64,000 nt of DNA. Source: Sinisalibacter aestuarii. Lineage in GTDB: Bacteria > Pseudomonadota > Alphaproteobacteria > Rhodobacterales > Rhodobacteraceae. The stretch lies in NCBI RefSeq assembly GCF_027923545.1, contig NZ_BROH01000016.1, positions 1 to 64,000 of the forward strand, read 5' to 3'. Made by a program: the position numbers and the translations under genes. Position 1 is the first letter of the stretch; each line of letters opens with the position of its first letter. The notes under the pieces are model-generated. The model was given only the letters and a program-made list of their open reading frames with translations. It made no database searches and was not told the origin of the DNA. Shown piece after piece: positions 40,644 to 48,387 of the stretch.

Positions 40644-41315
40644 ATGAATATTGCCGTGAAAGAGATCGAGCGCGCCGCGCAGGCCACCATCGACGGGCTG
40701 GCCGAGGCCGGCGTGGCGACGGTGCACGAGGTGATGGGCCGGGTCGGGCTGATGTCGTCGCGGATGCGGCCGATCCAGCAGGACCGCGCCATCGCCGGCA
40801 GCGCCGTAACCGTCTCGGTACCGCCCGCCGACAACTGGATGATCCATATCGCGCTCGAACTGGTGGCGCCCGGCGACATGCTCGTCGTCGCGCCCGTCTC
40901 GCCCTCGGATGCGGGCTATTTCGGCGATCTGCTGGCCGCCTCGGCGATGGCGCTGGGCTGCCGGGGGCTGGTGATCGACGCGGGCGTGCGCGATACACGC
41001 GATCTGCGCGCGATGGGCTTTCCGGTCTGGTCCAGCGCCGTCTGCGCGCAGGGCACGGTGAAGGAAACGCTGGGTGAGGTGAACCTGCCGATCTCCTGCG
41101 CCGGGGCCATCGTGCAGCCCGGCGATGTGGTGGTGGCCGATGACGATGGCGTCGTCGTGGTGCCGCGCGCCCGTGCCGACGAGGTTCTGGCCGCCGCCCG
41201 CGCGCGGATCGCCAATGAAGACGAAAAACGCCGCGAACTGCAAAAAGGAACCCTGAGCCTCGATCTTTACGATCTCAGGCAGCCCGCCATCGGCAAGGGG
41301 CTGAGCTACCGTTAG
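40644..41315 (+). CDS. ligK: 4-carboxy-4-hydroxy-2-oxoadipate aldolase-like (LigK-type)
   Basis: The 223-residue protein resembles LigK and GalC-type aldolases more than its two neighbours do: [59 protein letters not shown] followed by [31 protein letters not shown] and a C-terminal basic tail ending GLSYR. It should split 4-carboxy-4-hydroxy-2-oxoadipate to pyruvate and oxaloacetate with a divalent metal. This closes the 4,5-cleavage route begun by the LigB-type dioxygenase and LigJ. It is the third RraA-fold gene in a row. Confidence 0.85.
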   Translation: MNIAVKEIERAAQATIDGLAEAGVATVHEVMGRVGLMSSRMRPIQQDRAIAGSAVTVSVPPADNWMIHIALELVAPGDMLVVAPVSPSDAGYFGDLLAASAMALGCRGLVIDAGVRDTRDLRAMGFPVWSSAVCAQGTVKETLGEVNLPISCAGAIVQPGDVVVADDDGVVVVPRARADEVLAAARARIANEDEKRRELQKGTLSLDLYDLRQPAIGKGLSYR

Positions 41316-41352
41316 GGACGGGGACAGGCGCTCCAATACGAAAGGGAGGATC

Positions 41353-42609
41353 ATGACAAGCAACAAGCTGGAGGCGGCACGCATCCGGGAGCTGGAGGCC
41401 ATTCACGGCCAGTCCGACACCCGCGACGTGCTGGCCCGGGCGACAAGCCAGGCCCAGGCCGCCTATGACGATTACTTCGTCGTCGATATCGACGCCCATG
41501 TGTCTGAAGACCACTTCTGGGGCGAGGTGATCGAGCTGATCGACAACGACTATCTGCGCGATCTGGGGATGACCCAGCTCAAGGGGTTCGGCGGCAACAA
41601 CGCGCTGCTGAACATCGCGCCGGGCCTGTCGCATCAGAGCGTCGGCGGGCGGATCGGGCATCAGGGCCGCCGCGAGCCGGTCGAGGGCGTCGAGGGGCAC
41701 CCCTTCGTCATCGCCGCGCAACGCGGGATGGATGCGATGGGGCTCGACTATCAGATCGTATTTCCCTCGGCGATGCTGCTGCTCGGGATGCACCCGCAGG
41801 ACGAGGTGGAGGTGGCGCTGGCGGGCGCCTTCAACCGCTGGATGGTCGAACGCATCCTGCCGATGGACCGGCGACTGAAAGGGCTGCTCTATCTGCCCTA
41901 CAACACCCCGGAAGCCTGCGAGGCGCTGGTGGAGAAATATGCCGGTGCGGATGACATCATCGGCTTCACCGTCTGCTCGACCCGCAACAACGCGATCCAT
42001 TCGGACGTATATATGCGGCTCTACGCGATGATCGAGGAGACGGGCAAGCCGCTGGCCTTCCATTCGGGCTATCACTGGGGCGATCCCTCGTTTGCCCAGC
42101 TTAACCGCTTCCTGTCGATGCATGCGCTGTCGTTCACGCATTACAACCAGATCCACGTGACGAACTGGCTCATCAACGCCATGCCCGAGCGCTTTCCGAA
42201 GCTGAAGATGCTCTGGGTCGAAAGCGGGCTGGCCTGGATTCCCTTCCTGATGCAGCGGCTCGACCACGAGGTGCTGATGCGCCCGAGCGAGGCGCCGGGC
42301 ATGAAGCGCCTGCCCAGCGAATACATGCAGGAGATGTGGTATACGAGCCAGCCGCTCGAACGCACCAACATGGAGCTGCTCGAAGCGACGATGAAGGTGA
42401 TGAAGGCCGAGACGCAGCTTCTCTACTCGTCCGACTGGCCGCACTGGGACTGGGATCCGCCCTCGACCATCACCTCGCTGCCCTTCCTCTCGGATCAGGC
42501 GAAGCGCAACATTCTCGGCCTCAACGCCGCGCGCCTGTTCAACCTCGATACCACGCCGCTGAAGCCGAAGGCCGATCAGGTGCTGGCGGGCCGACCGGGG
42601 AGATCGTGA
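41353..42609 (+). CDS. Amidohydrolase-2 family protein (probable decarboxylase or hydrolase)
   Basis: The 418-residue protein is a COG2159 amidohydrolase of the larger subgroup. The N-terminal metal motif is VVDIDAHVSEDHFWGEVIEL, where an aspartate replaces the first histidine of HxH, as in many members. Later motifs are GLDYQIVFPSAMLLLGMHPQ, KPLAFHSGYHWGDPSF, LKMLWVESGLAWIPFLMQRL and LLYSSDWPHWDWDPPST with the catalytic aspartate. It has AAAGGGAGGATC upstream. It may hydrolyse or decarboxylate a ring-derived acid. It is followed by two small genes with a 2-bp gap and a 4-bp overlap. Confidence 0.86.
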   Translation: MTSNKLEAARIRELEAIHGQSDTRDVLARATSQAQAAYDDYFVVDIDAHVSEDHFWGEVIELIDNDYLRDLGMTQLKGFGGNNALLNIAPGLSHQSVGGRIGHQGRREPVEGVEGHPFVIAAQRGMDAMGLDYQIVFPSAMLLLGMHPQDEVEVALAGAFNRWMVERILPMDRRLKGLLYLPYNTPEACEALVEKYAGADDIIGFTVCSTRNNAIHSDVYMRLYAMIEETGKPLAFHSGYHWGDPSFAQLNRFLSMHALSFTHYNQIHVTNWLINAMPERFPKLKMLWVESGLAWIPFLMQRLDHEVLMRPSEAPGMKRLPSEYMQEMWYTSQPLERTNMELLEATMKVMKAETQLLYSSDWPHWDWDPPSTITSLPFLSDQAKRNILGLNAARLFNLDTTPLKPKADQVLAGRPGRS

Positions 42610-42611
42610 CG

Positions 42612-42923
42612 ATGACGAATGACAACATTCAGGCGCAGGACGTGGCGCGGCTGAACGAGCTGGTGGCGGAGCTGTCCGCCCTCACCGAACGGCTGACCGC
42701 CGGGCGGCTGCCCGATGACGTGGCCGATGCCGATATCACCGATCTGATCGCGGCCGGTGCGCGGCTGTTTTCGGCGCGCACCGATATCGAGGGCAAGCAG
42801 GAGCTTGCCTTTCCGCCGCACGGCCTCAATGCCACGCAAAGCGTGGTGCTGGTGACCGCGCTGATGGAAGCGGCGGATATCAACCTGTTCGATCTCGCGA
42901 TCTGGTACAGGAGGGTGGCATGA
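42612..42923 (+). CDS. Small protein of unknown family between amidohydrolase and Rieske genes
   Basis: I do not recognise this 103-residue protein. It has an Asn/Gln-rich start, a helical part (VARLNELVAELSALTERLTA), DITDLIAAGARLFSARTDIE and a conserved-looking end GLNATQSVVLVTALMEAADI followed by NLFDLAIWYRRVA. It has no cysteine motif and no signal peptide. A GTG at 42606 overlapping the amidohydrolase stop is an alternative start. Its stop overlaps the Rieske gene by four bases, so the two may be stoichiometric. It could be a small subunit or coupling factor, but it is not similar to LigA. Confidence 0.75.
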   Translation: MTNDNIQAQDVARLNELVAELSALTERLTAGRLPDDVADADITDLIAAGARLFSARTDIEGKQELAFPPHGLNATQSVVLVTALMEAADINLFDLAIWYRRVA

Positions 42924-43300
42924 GCGCAGACAGCCGCGACATCGCCATCGGCGCCTATGACGAGCTGAAGGAGCGCGAGAGGATCGTGCTCGATATCGAC
43001 GGTGTGTCGATCGGCGTCTACTTCATCGCGGGCGAGATCCGGGCCTGGCACAATGTCTGCCCGCATCTGGGCGGGCCGGTCTGCCAGGGCAAGATCGTGC
43101 CGCGCACCCTGCAGGGCGTCGACGAGGCGACGCGCAAGAGCAGGGGGCTTCAGCTTTCGCAGGATGAAAAGATGCTGGTCTGTCCCTGGCATGGCTTCGA
43201 GTTCGATATCCTGAATGGCCGCCATGCCATCGACGACCGTCACCGGCTGAAGGCGGTGCCGGTTCGTGTGGAGGCGGGACAGGTGGTTGTGACCCTGTAA
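42920..43300 (+). CDS. Rieske [2Fe-2S] ferredoxin-like protein
   Basis: The 126-residue protein has the Rieske motifs VCPHLGGPVCQGK (C-x-H) and MLVCPWHGFEFDILNG (C-x2-H), separated by about 45 residues in a small all-beta domain. A 28-residue insert between the motifs (RTLQGVDEATRKSRGLQLSQ) is larger than in simple Rieske ferredoxins. It would pass electrons to an oxygenase, but no Rieske oxygenase alpha subunit is in the window. It ends the LigB operon, and a strong hairpin terminator follows. Confidence 0.88.
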   Translation: MSADSRDIAIGAYDELKERERIVLDIDGVSIGVYFIAGEIRAWHNVCPHLGGPVCQGKIVPRTLQGVDEATRKSRGLQLSQDEKMLVCPWHGFEFDILNGRHAIDDRHRLKAVPVRVEAGQVVVTL

Positions 43301-43351
43301 GGTCATCGGATTTCGGACCTGCCCGGTGCGTCGGGCAGGTCCACTCCCTGG

Positions 43352-43380
43352 AAGGGCGGCGCCAAGTGCGCCGCCCTTTT
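43352..43380 (+). terminator. Rho-independent terminator of the LigB operon
   Basis: AAGGGCGGCGC (43352-43362) pairs with GCGCCGCCCTT (43368-43378), an 11-bp perfect stem with a 5-base loop and a following TT. It is 51 bases after the Rieske stop. A second hairpin precedes it (GGACCTGCCC/GGGCAGGTCC, about 43315-43342). Confidence 0.85.
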
Positions 43381-43420
43381 CCGTATTTAAACAAGGGATT
43401 GTGGGTCACACATAAACTTA

Positions 43421-43438
43421 TTTGCTTGAACAAACAAA
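43421..43438. promoter_or_regulatory. Near-perfect palindrome upstream of the SDR-P450 operon
   Basis: TTTGCTTG-AA-CAAACAAA is an inverted repeat with one mismatch, 67 bases upstream of the SDR gene. It stands inside an AT-rich stretch (43381-43480) that is plainly a promoter. The TetR-type regulator downstream is a candidate binder. Confidence 0.5.
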
Positions 43439-43505
43439 GTGTGTAAATAATCTCGAAATATGAGAATAATCAGAATCACCATGTGGCATCCGGGGAGGGA
43501 ATGAC

Positions 43506-44261
43506 GTGGCGGATCTTTCGGGAAAAGTGGCGCTGGTTACCGGGGCGGGATCGGGCATTGGTTTCGATCTGGCGGCGGAACTCGCGCGTCAGGGCGCGCG
43601 GGTGGTGCTGGGCGATGTGGCCGGCGCCGAGCGTGCGGCTGCGCGGATCGGCGCTGAGGCGGCCCTTGGTGTGCAGATGGATGTGACCGATGCAGGCCAG
43701 GTGGCCGCGGCGGTAGAGGCCGCCCGCAGCCGGTTCGGCGGGCTCGACATCGTGGTCAACAATGCCGGGCTGTTCACGAATATCACCCGCGCCAGCTTTG
43801 CCGATCTGCCGCTCGATGAATGGGAGCGGGTCTTTGCCGTTAACGTCACCGGGGTGCTGCACATCGTGCGCGCCGCCTGGCCGCTGCTGAAGCGCTCCGG
43901 GGCCGGGCGGGTGATCAACATCACCTCCGCCACCGTGTTCTCGGCCCCGCCGATGATGCTGCATTACGTCGCCACCAAAGGGGCGCTGACGGCGATGACG
44001 CGCAGCATGGCGCGCGAGATGGGGGCGGACGGGATCACCGTCAACGCCGTAGCGCCGGGCTACACGCTGAGCGAGGGCGTGTTGGCGCGCAGCGCCGGGG
44101 CCGAGGATCCGCAACAGGAACGCGCCCGCAATGCCCGCGCGATCAAACGCGACCAGGTGCCCGGCGATCTGACCGGCGCGGTCGCCTTTCTCGCGGGCGA
44201 CGCCGCGGGATTCATCACCGGCCAGACCCTCGTGGTCGATGGCGGCGCGGTGATGCACTGA
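43506..44261 (+). CDS. Short-chain dehydrogenase/reductase
   Basis: The 251-residue protein starts at a GTG with GGGGAGGGA about 6 bases upstream. It has the cofactor motif [24 protein letters not shown] at residues 81-84 (VVNNAGLFTNITR), the catalytic serine in INITSATVFSAPP, Y/K in LHYVATKGALTAM and the C-terminal FITGQTLVVDGGAV. It oxidises an alcohol or reduces a ketone using NAD(P). It heads an operon with the P450, ferredoxin and TetR genes (29-bp gap to the P450). Confidence 0.9.
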   Translation: MADLSGKVALVTGAGSGIGFDLAAELARQGARVVLGDVAGAERAAARIGAEAALGVQMDVTDAGQVAAAVEAARSRFGGLDIVVNNAGLFTNITRASFADLPLDEWERVFAVNVTGVLHIVRAAWPLLKRSGAGRVINITSATVFSAPPMMLHYVATKGALTAMTRSMAREMGADGITVNAVAPGYTLSEGVLARSAGAEDPQQERARNARAIKRDQVPGDLTGAVAFLAGDAAGFITGQTLVVDGGAVMH

Positions 44262-44290
44262 GCAGGATCAACAGGGTCAGGGAGGACCAG

Positions 44291-45529
44291 ATGGCTCACG
44301 ATTTCGGAAATATCGACGCGATGATCGCCGATCCTCGCACCTATATGGACCGCGCCACCTATCACGCGCTGTTTGCCCATCTGCGCCGCGAGGAGCCGGT
44401 GCGCTGGACCGCGCCCGAAGGCATCGCGCCGTTCTGGCTGGTCTCGCGCCACGCGGATGTGCACTCGGTCGAAAGCCGCGCCAGCGTGTTCCTCAACGCG
44501 CCGCGCGCGGTGATGCGGCCTGTCGCGGTGGAAGAGGCGCTGGCCGCCAGGCAGGCGGGGCACAAGGAAATCATCCGCTCGATGAACAATATGGATGGCG
44601 AGGAGCATCGGCAGGTGCGCGCCATCACCAGCCGCAACTTCCTGCTGCCCTCGGTGCGCCGGATGACCGACGAGATCGACGCGATCGCGCAGGAATTCGT
44701 CAGCCGCCTGATCTACAAGGGGCCGGAGACGGATTTCGTGCAGGACGTGGCGGTGTGGTATCCGTTGCGGGTGATCATGGCGCTGCTCGGCGTGCCCGCC
44801 GGGGATGAGGCGCTGATGCTGAAACTCACGCGCGAAATCTTCGAGGAAAAGTCGCGTGACGAGTTCGGCAAACAGAGGGATCAGGCACAGCTCGGCTTCT
44901 TCAGCTACTTCCGGGATGTGCTTGAAGACAGGCGAAAAAATCCGCGCGACGACCTTGCCACCACCATCGCCAACGGCACGGTGAACGGGGCGCCGTTGCC
45001 GGAGTTTGAATCGCTCTCCTACTGCCTCACCGTCGCCACCGCCGGGCACGACACGACCGCGGCCACCATCGCCGGCGGGCTGCTGGCGCTGATCGAGAAC
45101 CCGGACCAGATGCAGAAGCTGCGCGCCGACGTGTCGCTGATCGACAGCGCGGTCGAGGAGATGCTGCGCTGGGTGGCGCCGGTCAAACACTTCTTCCGCA
45201 CCGCCGCCGAGGATACGCGGATCGGGGAAACCGCGATCAGGGCGGGCGACAGCGTGATGCTCGCCTTCCCGTCGCCCGGCTTCGATGCCGATATGGTCGA
45301 GGCGCCGGAAGAGTTCCGCGTCGACCGCGCGCCGAACCCGCATCTGGCGCTTGGCTCCGGCCCCCATGCCTGCCTCGGCCAGCACCTCGCGCGGCTGGAG
45401 ATCAGGCAATTCTTCCTCGCCTTCTTCGACCGGATCGACGAGATCGCACTGAACGGCACGCCCAGCTATTCCCCAAGCTCCTTCATCAGCGGGTTGAGCA
45501 GCCTCCCGGTGAAATTTACAGTGAAATGA
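44291..45529 (+). CDS. Cytochrome P450
   Basis: The 412-residue bacterial P450 has the I-helix motif TAGHDTTAATIAGGL (A251 region), the ExxR pair EEMLRWVAP and the heme-binding loop ALGSGPHACLGQHLARLE with C361. The usual phenylalanine at the start of the heme motif (FGxGxHxC) is leucine here. It is a soluble class-I type that needs a ferredoxin, and the next gene supplies one. Likely reactions are hydroxylation or O-demethylation of an aromatic acid; the substrate is unknown. It overlaps the ferredoxin gene by four bases. Confidence 0.93.
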   Translation: MAHDFGNIDAMIADPRTYMDRATYHALFAHLRREEPVRWTAPEGIAPFWLVSRHADVHSVESRASVFLNAPRAVMRPVAVEEALAARQAGHKEIIRSMNNMDGEEHRQVRAITSRNFLLPSVRRMTDEIDAIAQEFVSRLIYKGPETDFVQDVAVWYPLRVIMALLGVPAGDEALMLKLTREIFEEKSRDEFGKQRDQAQLGFFSYFRDVLEDRRKNPRDDLATTIANGTVNGAPLPEFESLSYCLTVATAGHDTTAATIAGGLLALIENPDQMQKLRADVSLIDSAVEEMLRWVAPVKHFFRTAAEDTRIGETAIRAGDSVMLAFPSPGFDADMVEAPEEFRVDRAPNPHLALGSGPHACLGQHLARLEIRQFFLAFFDRIDEIALNGTPSYSPSSFISGLSSLPVKFTVK

Positions 45530-45885
45530 GTGGATTGATGGGCATAGTGAAAGTAAATACGATGGTCACGTTCCATCTGGAAACCCGCGATGGCACCCGC
45601 CGCGAGATCACCGGCGCGGCTGGTATCTCCGCGATGGAGGCGATCCGCGCGAGCGGCTGTGACGAGATCGCCGCCACCTGCGGCGGATCGTGCTCCTGCG
45701 CCACCTGCCATGTCTATCTGCGCAAGGCCGCGCCCGAATTCCTGCCGCCGATCAGCCCGACCGAGGAGGATCTGCTCGACTTCGCCGAAGACCGCACAGA
45801 GCAGTCGCGCCTGTCTTGCCAGGTGATCCTGCGGCCGGAACTGGACGGGATGGAGATCACGGTCGCGCCCGCCAGTGCGTTCTGA
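45526..45885 (+). CDS. [2Fe-2S] ferredoxin (P450 partner)
   Basis: The 119-residue protein has the adrenodoxin/putidaredoxin-type cluster motif CGGSCSCATC (C-x5-C-x2-C), followed by the fourth cysteine in RLSCQVILRPELDGM. The ATG at 45526 overlaps the P450 stop (ATGA); later Met codons at 45538 and 45562 are also possible. No ferredoxin reductase gene is found next to it, so the electrons must come from a reductase encoded elsewhere. Confidence 0.9.
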   Translation: MSGLMGIVKVNTMVTFHLETRDGTRREITGAAGISAMEAIRASGCDEIAATCGGSCSCATCHVYLRKAAPEFLPPISPTEEDLLDFAEDRTEQSRLSCQVILRPELDGMEITVAPASAF

Positions 45886-45969
45886 CAGGCGCGGTGCGTT
45901 GACCGCCCCGGTCGCGCATGTTTGGCTGCGCAGGCGGGCGCGGAGCCCCGGACGGGAAAGACCGGACAG

Positions 45970-46644
45970 ATGAGCGAGATACGCGACACACTCATGGCGG
46001 GCGATGCCTTCGCGGCGCTCGCCTTTCACGAAGAGGCCGACCCGTCGCGCCAGCGGTCGGCCCATGTGCGCGAAACCATTGTCGGCGTGGCTGAGCGCAA
46101 GTTTCTCGATTTCGGCTATGACGCGGTTTCGACCCACGAGATTTCGAAGGAAGCGGGCGTGCCGCAAAGCCTGATCCGCTACCATTTTGGCGCCAAGATC
46201 GGGCTCTGGCAGGCGGCGATGGATGCCTATTTTGGCCGGTTTCGCAACGATTTCCATGCCAGGATCACCGCGTTGTCGGGGCTGGACGACGCAAGCTTCC
46301 TGCGGGGCGTGATCGGCTTCATCGCCTCATGGCCCGCGAGCAACTATCCTTACATCCAGAAGGCGATGGCCGAGATCAACCGCGATGATGCCGATATGCT
46401 CGGCTGGCTCGCTGCGCGCCATATTCAACCGATCTACCGGGTGGTGACGCAGATCCTTGCCGGCGGCCAGCGGGCCGGGCTGGTGCGGGACGTGCCGCTG
46501 CCGAACCTCTATTACATCCTGTTTCTCGCCTCCTCGATCTTCGGCCTCAGTGACGAGATCGGGCTTGTGACGGGCGTGGATGCGACCGCCGAGAGCTTTG
46601 AAAAGGACCATGCACAGGCGGTGATTTCGTTGCTGATGAGGTGA
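45970..46644 (+). CDS. TetR-family regulator
   Basis: The 224-residue protein has the TetR HTH VAERKFLDFGYDAVSTHEIS and AGVPQSLIRYHFGAKIGLWQ at residues 36-80. An all-helical effector domain follows. The ATG at 45970 is preferred over an upstream one because it is preceded by a GGGAAAG site and gives a normal TetR length. It lies 84 bp after the ferredoxin gene and 83 bp before the flavin hydroxylase, so it may repress both sides through the palindromes at 43421 and 46680. Confidence 0.88.
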   Translation: MSEIRDTLMAGDAFAALAFHEEADPSRQRSAHVRETIVGVAERKFLDFGYDAVSTHEISKEAGVPQSLIRYHFGAKIGLWQAAMDAYFGRFRNDFHARITALSGLDDASFLRGVIGFIASWPASNYPYIQKAMAEINRDDADMLGWLAARHIQPIYRVVTQILAGGQRAGLVRDVPLPNLYYILFLASSIFGLSDEIGLVTGVDATAESFEKDHAQAVISLLMR

Positions 46645-46679
46645 CGGATGCAATTTCAGACTTGAAAATTCGCACAATA

Positions 46680-46693
46680 TGATAAAATTATCA
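46680..46693. promoter_or_regulatory. TGATAA-AA-TTATCA palindrome upstream of the flavin hydroxylase
   Basis: TGATAA (46680-46685) and TTATCA (46688-46693) are inverted 6-base arms with two bases between, 34 bases before the hydroxylase start. The arm sequence equals that of the palindrome at 35339 but in the opposite order and spacing. The two sites therefore may or may not share a regulator. Confidence 0.4.
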
Positions 46694-46727
46694 CCTCAAG
46701 CCGTAAGCGACTTTGGGGAGGATAAAG

Positions 46728-48338
46728 GTGCAACCATCTGAAACGGATCGGGTATTGATCGTCGGCGGCGGGCCGGTGGGGGTTGGGTTGGCGCTGGAAC
46801 TGGCGCAATCCGGCGTGCGCAGCATCGTCTTCGAGCGGCGGCCCCGGATGCACAATGTGCCCAAGGGCCAGAACCTGACCCAGCGCACGGCGGAGCATTT
46901 TCTGCATTGGGGGATCGAACGCGCGCTGCGCGCCGCCGTCACCGTGCCGCCCGAGGTCGGCGGCGGCGGGATGACGGCCTATGGCTCGTTGTTGCGGGGC
47001 CTGCATTACGACTGGCTGAAGCGGGAAAGCGTCGCGCGCTACTACGCCAGCGCCAATGCCCGCCTGCCGCAATATGCGATGGAAAACGTGCTGCGCGCCG
47101 AGGCCGCCCTTCGGCCAGAGATCGAGCTGCGGCTTGGCTGGCGCGTGACGGGTGTGGAACAGGGGCCGGAGGGCGTGACGGTCGAGGCCGAGGATGGCGC
47201 GACGGGCACCGCCCATCGTATCGCCGGGGCCTATGCGGTGGGCTGCGACGGGGCGCATTCGTTGCTGCGCGATGCGGCGGGGATCACCCAGACGGTTTCG
47301 GACCACCACAAGAAGATGGCGCTGCTGGTCTTCCGCTCCGAAGAGATGGAGCGCGTGATGGACGCCTATCCGGGCAAGGCGTTCATGAACGTTCTGACCC
47401 CGGAGCTCGACGGGTACTGGCAGTTCTTCGGCCGGGTCGACATGGGCGGGGGCGAGACGCCGCCAAGCTGGTTTTTCCACGCGCCGGTGGACCCGGAGAA
47501 GGATTATGCACCTGAAGATTTCGCGCCGCTCGTGGCCCGCGCCATCGGGCGGCCGATCGCGCTTGACGTGATCTATTCGGGTTTCTGGAACCTGCGCTTC
47601 GCCGTGGCCGACAGCTACCGGGCCGGGCGGCTGTTCATCGCCGGCGACGCCTGCCACAGCCATCCGCCCTATGGCGGCTACGGGGTCAATAACGGATTGG
47701 AAGATGCCCGCAACCTTGGCTGGAAGCTCGCCGCGCGGATCAATGGCTGGGGCAGCGAGGCGCTCCTCGACAGCTACTCCGCCGAGCGTCAGCCCGTCTT
47801 CGCCTCGGTCGCGCGCGATTTCATCGAAGCCTCGATCGACAACGACCGCGCCTTTCTGCGCAGCCGCTCGCCCGAGCAGGATGCCGATGAATTCGCGCGC
47901 AGCTGGCAGGGCCGCGCCGCCTTTGCCGCCAGCGAGGTGGACCGCTATGAGCCGCATTATTCCGGCTCGCCCATCGTTCTGGGCGGCGCGGGCGAGACCA
48001 GCGCCATCGGCGGCCATTCGCAAGTGGCGCGCGCGGGCCACCATCTCGTGCCCGTGACGGTGGCAATGGGCGGTCTGGTTCAGGAACGGCTTTCAGGCGG
48101 TTACGCTCTGCTCACGCCGCCGGGCGCGGATCAGGCCGCCGATTTTACCCGCGCGGCCGAGGCGCTGAGCGTGCCATGTGCTGTGCTGGAAGCGGAGGTC
48201 GGTGAGATGGAGAGGCTTGCGGCGCAGGCGGTTCTGGTCCGGCCCGATGGCTTCGTGGCCTGGGCGCAAGCGCTTGGGGCCGAGGCGCCGCCAGCCGCCG
48301 CGATCCTGCGCCATTGCGTTTCCGTCGGCGAGGAATGA
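46728..48338 (+). CDS. FAD-dependent aromatic hydroxylase (MhpA-like)
   Basis: The 536-residue protein has the group-A hydroxylase motifs: RVLIVGGGPVGVGLALELAQ, AVGCDGAHSLLRDAAGI and LFIAGDACHSHPPYGGYGVN. It ends with a thioredoxin-like domain as in 3-(3-hydroxyphenyl)propionate hydroxylases. The GTG at 46728 with GGGGAGG at 7 bases distance is chosen over an upstream TTG. It would add an OH to a phenolic ring acid using NAD(P)H and O2. It lies downstream of a TetR gene and converges with the AraC gene. Confidence 0.88.
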   Translation: MQPSETDRVLIVGGGPVGVGLALELAQSGVRSIVFERRPRMHNVPKGQNLTQRTAEHFLHWGIERALRAAVTVPPEVGGGGMTAYGSLLRGLHYDWLKRESVARYYASANARLPQYAMENVLRAEAALRPEIELRLGWRVTGVEQGPEGVTVEAEDGATGTAHRIAGAYAVGCDGAHSLLRDAAGITQTVSDHHKKMALLVFRSEEMERVMDAYPGKAFMNVLTPELDGYWQFFGRVDMGGGETPPSWFFHAPVDPEKDYAPEDFAPLVARAIGRPIALDVIYSGFWNLRFAVADSYRAGRLFIAGDACHSHPPYGGYGVNNGLEDARNLGWKLAARINGWGSEALLDSYSAERQPVFASVARDFIEASIDNDRAFLRSRSPEQDADEFARSWQGRAAFAASEVDRYEPHYSGSPIVLGGAGETSAIGGHSQVARAGHHLVPVTVAMGGLVQERLSGGYALLTPPGADQAADFTRAAEALSVPCAVLEAEVGEMERLAAQAVLVRPDGFVAWAQALGAEAPPAAAILRHCVSVGEE

Positions 48339-48387
48339 GCGAACGCCGGATGCGCCATGCGCCCGGTGTAAGGCGCCGCCGGCCGGT

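Noticed and set aside
42612-42923. Reading the 103-residue protein as the LigA subunit of the dioxygenase
   Set aside because: It shares no recognisable LigA motif, and it is placed four genes away from the LigB-type gene beside the Rieske gene.
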